Part shown: one piece after another, positions 56,685-64,000 of the stretch
Numbering within the stretch: position 1 is the stretch's first letter
How the letters are laid out: the number at the start of each line of letters is the position of its first letter
From: Saccharum officinarum
Taxonomy: Eukaryota > Streptophyta > Magnoliopsida > Poales > Poaceae
DNA length: 64,000 nucleotides
Direction: 5' to 3'
NCBI GenBank assembly: GCA_020631735.1
Contig: CM036170.1
Span: 63,503,737 to 63,567,736 of the forward strand
Position numbers and translations under genes: made by a program
The notes under the pieces: model-generated
Databases searched by the model: none
The model's input: only the letters and a program-made list of their open reading frames with translations
What the model was told of the DNA's origin: nothing

Positions 56685-58894
56685 ATTAGGAATGTCCAAG
56701 AAAAGGGCAATTATAGGGTAGAGAGAGATTTTAGAGTTTTCTAAGTGATCCTATCTTGTTGAAGGCTTACTCTACTTTACTTACTTCGGACCAGCAGGTC
56801 CTTTCTAACTCTCGAAAAAGACTAGAAAAACAGTAGTTGGGAGAAGGCTGCCAAAAGCTCTACGAAAACACCAACCCTAACGTGGTGGATTACAAAGGCC
56901 TAACAAAGCTATCACCTCTGGGGCTACCACAACTATCCGGAGGATTGGGCACAAACTTAGGTAAACCCCAGTCTAAACGCCACGTCTACACTAACGCTTA
57001 CTACTCTAGTTACCGCGAATAACAAGAGCACTCAATACGAGTAGAGATCCAGTAAATAAAATAAAGCAAGAACTAAAACTAAACAAAATACTTAAAATTA
57101 AATGTTGAAGAACCTGGAGATTGCTCAAGATGAACCAGACGCTGAAGTTGTACAATGTTGAGGGAGATCCGATAGCTCTGGCTCCTCCTCAACTCTCTCC
57201 TCTTCTCTCTCCCTAATCTTTAGTTTACAACTAGATGAACTAGAACTAGAACTAGAAGATGAACTAGAAGATCATATAGAGGGACCTCTACTTCTACTTG
57301 GATGGAGAGGTGAAACCCTAACTTTTGCTCTAGAGATGAATAATGAAGGAGATGGCCTGAGGGAGGGGGTCTGCCCCTGCTTATATAGCCCGGTGGGGTG
57401 AACCGCAACCCTCGGATCAAATTGACTTGAAACAATGATTGAGATGCGTCGTAGAGGTCGATTGGAGGTCGTCACGTGAAGCTGGTCTCACTTAAAGGTG
57501 GGCCCAGGCTGGCCGGCCTGACATGTGGGGCCGGCCAGCCCCACTTGTCAGCCTCCAGGCTTCCGCTTCGTTGCCGTGTCTTTTCGTGTCCTCTAGAACC
57601 TTCCCATCAATTTTTGTAGAATTCCGACTTGATTTGGTCTGGTTTCTTGACTCCTACTCCTTCTCGGCTTATTTAGTTTTTACCCCTGAAAATTCACAAT
57701 TCACCAAATCTGTGGAAATTGTTATGTTAGTCCCTAAAACTCTTGCTTGGTGATGGTTCTGGAGTCTTCTAGAATCTTCTGAGTCGTATCCATCGGGGAC
57801 TTTCTCTCTGGAACTCTAAATATAGCAAATGATATGTCTATTTCGATCGTATCGATGAGCTCTTCGCAATGATGTGCTCTAATTCATCACTTGAGATACT
57901 TTTATATAGTGAAATATTAAATATCCTACAAAACAAGTGAGAACAACACAACTCGTGGAACTCGTTAGAATCAAACCCTACAACTATGCTTTGTGGTTTA
58001 TTTCATTCTTTTTCATGCAATAGTTGATGGTTAAAAATGAGCATTAGTGACCGTCAACAAGTTTCCCCAAGCTTAACCTTTGCTCGTCCCTGAGCAAAGC
58101 AAATCTCAACAATGGATCAGGAGTTGCTACAATGCTTTCACGCCTCAAAAGTACAGATGCGTTCAAACAAGAATTCTCCTTCGGATTAAAGCAAACCATT
58201 CTGACTTCAAACTTACCCATTACCTTCAACTATGGAGCTTTTGGCCTTCACTTGGGTCTTGAGCAATTGAAAGACAGAATAATCAAGTTAAGCATTGTGT
58301 CTCGAATTCTTTGATCAACCTTCATTCTAGAGTTTTTGTAGATTTTTTTAAAAATGAAACTCAGAGATTCCTTTTTGTATGACCCTTTCTAGTCTCTCAT
58401 ATGTGGTATTTGTAGATCCTTTCCAAGGCAATGATGGTGTTTTGCCTTCTCTCTTTCACTATGTGGTATTTTTGGAATAAGGCAAAGTATCATCATGCCT
58501 CCTCTCTCTTACCCTATAACTAATAGGCTTATCTAGAGCTGAGGGTATTTCAAGAATGTAGCATACTTACCTTGCATGTATTGCCTAGTCAAAACAGGAT
58601 CCGAGGAGGAGAGTGTCATACCCTTAGATCAAGATGTGCATGTATATAGAAATATTTGGTGGCTAACCTAATTTTACTTTGCTCCTAGAGAGACTGCCTC
58701 AAACTGAAGAATTTATGAAGAACTTTGTTGTGGAGGTCTTGGGATATCTTCTTTCTCCTTTCTTTGATAACAATGATAAACTTCAAGGCATAGAGATCAT
58801 AGACTTCTCTTTTTTTTTTCTTTTTTTTTTCTTCTTTTTTCTTTTTTACAAAGGATCTCCTGCCTCTTACTTTAGGATGAACTTGGAGAAGAGA

Positions 58895-58994
58895 NNNNNN
58901 NNNNNNNNNNNNNNNNNNNNNNNNNNNNNNNNNNNNNNNNNNNNNNNNNNNNNNNNNNNNNNNNNNNNNNNNNNNNNNNNNNNNNNNNNNNNNN
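58895..58994. other. Assembly gap, 100 N
   Basis: Exactly 100 N, the conventional placeholder for an unsized scaffold gap. The two sides differ sharply: AT-rich retroelement on the left, GC-rich sequence on the right. Order and distance across it are therefore unproven. Confidence 0.98.
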
Positions 58995-59644
58995 GTTTCC
59001 CTCTTTGCGGATGCCAACGACCAGCGCGGGAAGACGGGAGGGATGACACGCCTCACCCTCCCTTCGCTTCCTCCGCTGTAGCAGCAAAGAAGATACGTTT
59101 CTGCTGCCGCGCGACGAGCGAATGCAACGGTGTGTTTGGTTGATGGTGTATTTCTGCACACATCTATACTGGCAGCACTTGCTTATACAAACAAATAAAC
59201 AGTGGTGAACGACCAGGTAAAGGAATTAGCAGTGGTGATCAGTAAAATCTTATTTCAAGTTTCTTCCAAATTGAAGTTGTACAAATCTGTCAGTACCTTC
59301 CTATTTACAGATAGGATATCACACAGGACCTCATCCCATCAAAAAAAAAGCCAAACCATATGCTAATACAAGAAGCTGGTGTTACAACCGATAAATATGA
59401 TAATCCTTATATCTGGAGAAGTGGACTGCGGTCTGTGGACATACCAAGGGTGGTAGCCATAGCAGCGTCGCCTTTCAGACTAACCGCAGCCACAGCCAAG
59501 CGGTAGCCATGACACGCAAAAACCAAAACTATACAACTTATCGTGGTGAAATAATACATGCCTCATCAACTGGCTCATAACTTTCCATTAACTAGTAGGA
59601 TGGATAGAAGCCTCCATATTTTGGTACTGCACAACTGTTCCATT

Positions 59645-62600
59645 CTACGAACGAAGTAGCTCTCTTTCTCTTAGCTTCACACTCAGTTCTTCCTTTGACG
59701 GTAGCTTCCACTCACCCTTCGTGGCAGCAGACCACCATGCCTTCAGCTCATCCTAGAAAATGAAATCATAGAATTCATCATATAAGTCATTTCCTATTCC
59801 AATTGATGGGATTGGACCAAAACCATTTCATGTCAATAGTAAATAGGAGCTATTGGAAAAAGTGGTTAAAATCATATGCTTTGAGAATGGAAGCAAAGAG
59901 ATTTGGGAGAATTGTAAAGTATTTGATATGGTGTCTATTGTTAAACATGTGCCTTTTCCATTATCCACAATTTGCTAGACATGCATTATATTAAGGTCTC
60001 GGTACATAACAAATTTAGTACTCCTCCGTTCCAAATTACTATATCTAGATACATAGCAAAATGAATGAACCAAAAAGTCAAAGCAACTATAATTTGGAAC
60101 GGAGGGAGTATTTATTAGTGTTTAGATGGAATAAATGTATTTCACTGATTTTGTTAAACATGTTTCAATACAGATTCAACCAAAATAAGATTACTTTGAA
60201 TAATATCATTTGATGTGTAGAAATTCTAGAAACAATTTAGAAAAAAAAGTGACTGCCACACTTTGTCCAGATGAATAAAGCCACCACAACAACTGTTGGA
60301 ACAATATTTCACAGCTCTGATAAGGCACAACACAACAGACAATAATTAGCTTTACCCTGTTCACTGCCATGAACTGGATACAAACTGGTTCATTTTTAAT
60401 GTAGTGCCGCTGTGTTTGGTAAACTTTTTTTTTTCGAGAACGTGCTATAGCACGTATTTCATTAAGCAGAACAAAGGAGTTTTGTTACAGACAGAGTGAA
60501 CTTACGGGAATCCGAAGATTACCGAAAATCGTACTCCACACCCTTACGACACTCGCATGAGGTTGTAATTACATAAAACTATAACGACAAAGGTGCTGGT
60601 GCCGATGGGCTAGTTGTCCTCGTCGTCCAACCTGATCATGTTCAGCTCCATGGCCACTGGGTCGAACTCCCCACCAAGAAGCTGTAGCGCGTCATGGGTG
60701 GAGTCTGAAAGCGGCTCCCGGAAGACGGCCTTATACTTGCGCACCGTGTCGGAGCCAACATTGGGGGACGAAGCCTCCAATCCTAGCTTGTTCATGAGAA
60801 CACGCTGAGCCTGTTTGGTGGTGTCTGCCTCGCGCGGTTGGGCGGCAATGCGCTCACTGCGCCGCAACGACGCAATTGGAGCCGGCGTTCGAGGTCTGCG
60901 CAACCTCGGCGGCCCATGGATGAGGGGCGTCTGCAAAGGAAGACAGAGCCGCTCCTCCAAACTCTCCTCAATCGACAACGCGGCCGCAGCGACAGCCGGC
61001 ATGGCTAGAAGGGATCTCCCGTCAATACCGCCGCCGAGGATGTTTCGCCCGAGCCGCATACGTCAGGGCCTGAAAGGCAGAGATCCACTGCCAAGGCCGC
61101 CTCCGACACGGCAAGAGCCGCGTCGCCAGCCTCGACATCAAGCCGACCTGTGTCGTTGACGTGCGACGAGGGGGCTCAGCCTCCACCCGACGCCTCAGCA
61201 TCCGCAAAGTTGAGGTGAACCATCGGTGATGGCGAACGGGCGTCCACCAACCTAGCCTTAGCCCCCAGAGGGGCCGCAGGCAGAGTAGACAGGCACCCAA
61301 GCGCCAAAGCACCCACCGATCGCTTGGCGACAAGCGAGGCAGCGAGCTCAAGCGAGGCAGCGAGTTCATCGAGCATCGGGTCAACCCAAGCGGGAGGCCC
61401 AGTGCCCTCGCACAGCGCCCCAGCGAGCAGATCGGGCTCATGGGGGAAGGAAGTGATAGTAGAAGAGGCCAGACCGAAGGCAGCAGTAGGAGAAGATGGC
61501 AACCTCTCCTGGTCGGCTGGCGCGCCTGAGCCGGAGTCCTTTGGTCTCGCCCTGTGCCGCCGACGTCGTCGCCGTCCCCCACAGCCCCCCACAGCCCCTG
61601 CTGCGGCAGTGCCAACACCGCCGCGCGGCGCGTGTTGGGAGGCCATGGGGGTGTCGCGGGCAGAGTGACGTGCCAGGCTGACGCCCGCCGCAGAGGTCGA
61701 AGCAGCCCAACGCCTACAGTCCTTGGCGTGGTGCCCAAATCCGTGACACCGTAGACAACGACACGGCAGCCGACAAGTCGCTACTCGATGCGAGTAGGAG
61801 AGGCATCTGAAGCATCTGCCAAGGAGCTCAGCCGGGATCTTCGTAACCTGTGAAAGCTGCTTCTGGCTGCGGCGAGGCACCATCGAGGCAGCAACAGACC
61901 CTACCCCCAGCAGGGGGAGGATCTCACGCCAACCATCGCTGTCGGGGGCGGAGACCCGTCCACGGCGGCCAAGGCGTTGTCGGGCAGGGACACGGTCATC
62001 CACTGGCCGAACCGGCAAGCCGTGCACAAGTTGTGGGCGCTGGTGCACCGGGATCCTTGCCGCCTGCCGCGGACTGAGTTGACGCTGTGCAGGCACTCGC
62101 ACGGCCCACGGCCGCGGTGTTCCATGGCCGTCAGGCGCCCAGGTCCTACGCCGATGACGCCGCTTCCTCCCTGCAGGCACCGGGTGGGTTCCCTTCACGG
62201 CGGCAACGTGCTGTGTCGCGTTCAGAGCTCCAACCGGCGGCGAAGGTGTGGTCAGGAGCGCCTTGCGAGCGGCGTCCAGGTACGACAGGCGCATGACAGT
62301 AGGAGCGAGTTCATCATCGGAACTGCCCGCGCCGGAGTCTTCCTCCCAACGCCGAAACTTACTCCTTCCAGACGGCGTACAAGAAGGGAAGAAGGGGAGG
62401 GCATGCGGGGAGAGGGAGGACGGCGAGGAACTGCCGAGGCGTCCGGCAGCCACCTCCACGTCCTCGTCCTCCAGGACATCCTCGACGACGACGAGCCCCT
62501 CGTCCACCGTCGTTCCACCAGTAGCAGGCACCAGCGAAGCGGCTACGGCTTTGGGCCCGGCGGTGGCGGCCGCGACGGCAGCGCCTGGCCAGACCTCCAA

Positions 62601-63675
62601 TAGCTGCTCCACCGCCATGGGAGTAGGGTGGGGCGCGGCGGCGCACCCAGGCCCTGACGCGGTGGGCGTGGCGCGGACAGTCGCGGTGGGGAGAGGGGCT
62701 GTGCAGCCCAAAACGGGGGAGACGGTGGAGGCTGCAAAAGGAGAGAGGGAGGAGGCCGCTACATCCCTGGAGGCAGCGCCGGTTTGGGTGGCCGTCGGCG
62801 CCAGGGTGACGGCCGGCGGGCAGAGAGACCCGCGAGCTCGACAAGGAGAGCCGGGGCGGTCGCCACATCCCCTGAAACGGTAGATCTGGCCGTGGGTGGC
62901 TCGGATCTGTGCCTAGGAGGGGTGGATTTGGGGCTGGGAGTTGGATCGATGGAGTGGGTGTGGAGTCGTCGGCGCCGCCAGGGGCAGGGGGCGGGTCGGG
63001 AGGGCGAAGCTCGTGCTTCATCAGTCAACCAATCATGACAACAACGAAGATGTCGGCATCCTTTCCGGCCCCCGCGGCGGCGAGCTGCGCCTCGACGGGC
63101 TCAGGTACCGCGGGTTCCTCCTCAGCCTCCACGAACTCAACCTCCACGGCCTCAGGCGCCTCCTCCGCCGGGGCTCCACGGCGGCGACAGAGAGGGAACG
63201 CCGGGCGGAGGGGAGAGTGGAGAGGTTCAGCGTACTCCGCGGCGGCTCTTGATGTTTGGTAAACTTTCAGTTATCACCCAACTAAGTCGGTCAAAAAATA
63301 AAACTTCTATGCAGTAACATACCTCATGGAAGTCATGGTTGGATACAAAGCGAGAATCTACTTGACAGGTTGAATTTCTGATGGTTACAGAAAGGCGACT
63401 CCTATCCAGTGCTCCTGTAAGACATATCCATACCATTTACTCTCCTTTTCCATTTAACCACTGTTTTTCATTTTTTTTAAGCAATGAACAAATGCTCTGC
63501 ATGGAAGAAGAATTTTCCAAATTCAATCACCAAATTAAGGCAACTTTTTAGTCATTTACCATTCAGGCGGGCAACATGGTATCCTGTGCCACCCAATGCT
63601 TCGTCCCATTTACCAAATCGCAGTCGGACAAAAAAGCCATCTAACGTAGTGTGCATGATCGGTGATCTCAGGCAT
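59645..63675 (-). CDS. Unassigned gene, last three exons
   Basis: Minus-strand exons 63675-63560, 63414-63323 and 59752-59645 join in phase with GT-AG introns and end at a TAG. The coding text is protein-like: LDGFFVRLRFGKWDEALGG, then SRLSVTIRNSTCQVDSRF, then DELKAWWSAATKGEW and a charged tail ending LLRS. I do not recognise the family. The 5' exons lie beyond the right edge of the window. The intron between the last two exons is 3.6 kb because it contains the ORF1-only L1-like element and a Stowaway MITE. Exon sequence is intact, so the gene is probably functional. 59165-59644 would include its 3' UTR. Confidence 0.7.
60019..60110. mobile_element. Short Stowaway MITE, TA duplication
   Basis: TA followed by CTCCTCCGTTCCAAATTA, and at the other end AATTTGGAACGGAGGGAG followed by TA. 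The inverted repeats cover about 18 bp. The element is 88 bp, inside the last intron of the unassigned gene. Confidence 0.9.
60428..63252 (-). mobile_element. ORF1-only L1-like non-LTR element, full length with 15-bp target duplication
   Basis: TGTTTGGTAAACTTT occurs at 60413-60427 and 63253-63267, directly bounding the element. On the minus strand it begins GC-rich, carries an ORF1-type coding region, then a 3' tail with TAATGAAATACGTGCT, a perfect 16-bp palindrome ACGTGCTATAGCACGT (60440-60455), CTCG and an A tract. Total 2825 bp, with no room for or trace of endonuclease or RT. The target duplication and A tail show insertion by target-primed reverse transcription using another element's enzyme. 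Confidence 0.85.
60610..62711 (-). pseudogene. ORF1-type protein with two CCHC zinc knuckles, frameshifted
   Basis: The main frame, 62711-61176, shows an acidic segment, RLSYLDAARKALL, then after an out-of-frame patch SDGWREILP and two zinc knuckles (CFRCLSYSHRVATC and CLRCHGFGHHAKDC, both CX2CX4HX4C). A Pro/Ala-rich part with DPMLDELAASLELAASLV follows. A stop at 61176 and a frame change near 61020-61060 separate the C-terminal block (RRSERIAAQPR, QRVLMNKLGL), ending at 60610. An ATG frame at 63021 may hold the original N-terminus in yet another frame. ORF1 proteins of L1-type elements bind their RNA; the knuckles support that. At least two frameshifts make this copy defective. Confidence 0.75.
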
Positions 63676-63931
63676 CTGTCATGAATAACAAACGCAAAAA
63701 GGATCAAACATGAGCTTTCAGTCTTTAGGATCTTCTGTAACTTGAGCTAAGTGTCCACTATGGATGCAGGTGCTATTTCTCATGAAAAACAACAAAATGC
63801 TTATGTCAAAAAAAAAAGAAAAACTTGGCTTTATGTACTCAGAGATAATGCAAGTTCTTGTCATTTTTATGGCACACTAATCTCTATGAACCAGGCAGTA
63901 GCAAACACTGAACTAACCATAACCACACAAG

Positions 63932-64000
63932 GTACTCCCTCAATCCCAAAAAGGAAGTCATTATAGTTTTGTCCTAAGTCAAACCATCATAAGGTCTTTC
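63932..64000. mobile_element. Stowaway MITE, cut by the window edge
   Basis: It begins TACTCCCTCAATCCCAAAA and continues with AAGTCATTATAGTTTTG and CTAAGTCAAACC, the standard left half of a Stowaway element. The right half lies outside. Confidence 0.65.

Larger units (their letters stand above)
52543..58894. mobile_element. Host retroelement DNA (type not determined) split by a copia insertion
   Basis: 52543-52655 and 56685-58894 read as one continuous sequence once the element at 52656-56684 and one ATTAG are set aside. TGTTGGGTAA at 52543 may be an LTR start. 58055-58100 contains a CCCCAAGCTTAACCTTTGCTC block common in grass LTR elements. No coding frame survives. The right boundary is lost in the assembly gap. 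Confidence 0.4.

Noticed and set aside
58679..59161. Open frames spanning the run of N
   Set aside because: They exist only because N codons contain no stops. The flanks are unrelated sequence.
1..64000. CRISPR arrays, bacterial operons, phage or organelle genes
   Set aside because: No regularly spaced repeats, no Shine-Dalgarno-led gene strings, and introns with plant splice sites throughout. The window is plant nuclear DNA.

Overview
This is a stretch of plant nuclear DNA from a grass. Spliced genes have GT-AG introns, and gene starts are GC-rich (decarboxylase, syntaxin, epoxide hydrolase). The space between genes is packed with grass-type transposable elements: Ty1/copia retrotransposons with long CCHC/coiled-coil gags, Tourist-like and Stowaway-like MITEs, hAT MITEs, CACTA and Helitron elements, and L1-like non-LTR elements. 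The repeat families suggest a panicoid grass, possibly Andropogoneae, but that is inference. A run of exactly 100 N (58895-58994) marks an assembly gap.

Layout. 1-3585: minus-strand copia polyprotein in broken pieces, running off the left edge. 3598-8650: MITEs, two fragments of an L1-like ORF1-type element and a tandem duplication. 9099-10622: intact single-exon aromatic amino acid decarboxylase behind a duplicated TATA promoter. 11.2-12.3 kb: LTR remnant and a MITE. 13269-18604: complete seven-exon Qa-SNARE of the SYP2/VAM3 type on the minus strand, with repeat-filled introns. 18.9-28.2 kb: mostly MITEs, a MULE-like element and an 857-bp long-TIR element with an 8-bp target duplication. 28425-31220: four-exon soluble epoxide hydrolase. 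31.3-33.6 kb: MITEs. 34986-37279: five-exon cinnamoyl-CoA-reductase-like pseudogene on the minus strand. 38-46.6 kb: CACTA-type element made of palindromic modules, two RNase H fragments, a complete Helitron (42260-44206) and a hAT transposase remnant. 47436-48965: single-exon NLR-like gene with no LRR. 49-58.9 kb: nested retroelements, including an internally deleted copia element with both target-site duplications. 59645-63675: the 3' part of an unassigned minus-strand gene whose intron carries a 2.8-kb ORF1-only L1-like element with a perfect 15-bp target duplication.

The host genes do not form a pathway or cluster. They are ordinary plant genes (amine synthesis, vacuolar membrane fusion, epoxide hydrolysis, phenylpropanoid-type reduction, immunity-related) separated by transposons. 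The most distinctive material is transposon biology: the ORF1-only non-LTR family with a shared 3' hairpin tail, the Helitron carrying an RNase H fragment, the deleted copia element, and the palindrome-rich CACTA-like and long-TIR elements. All exon joins below were worked out by reading splice sites and phases by eye; no alignment was run.
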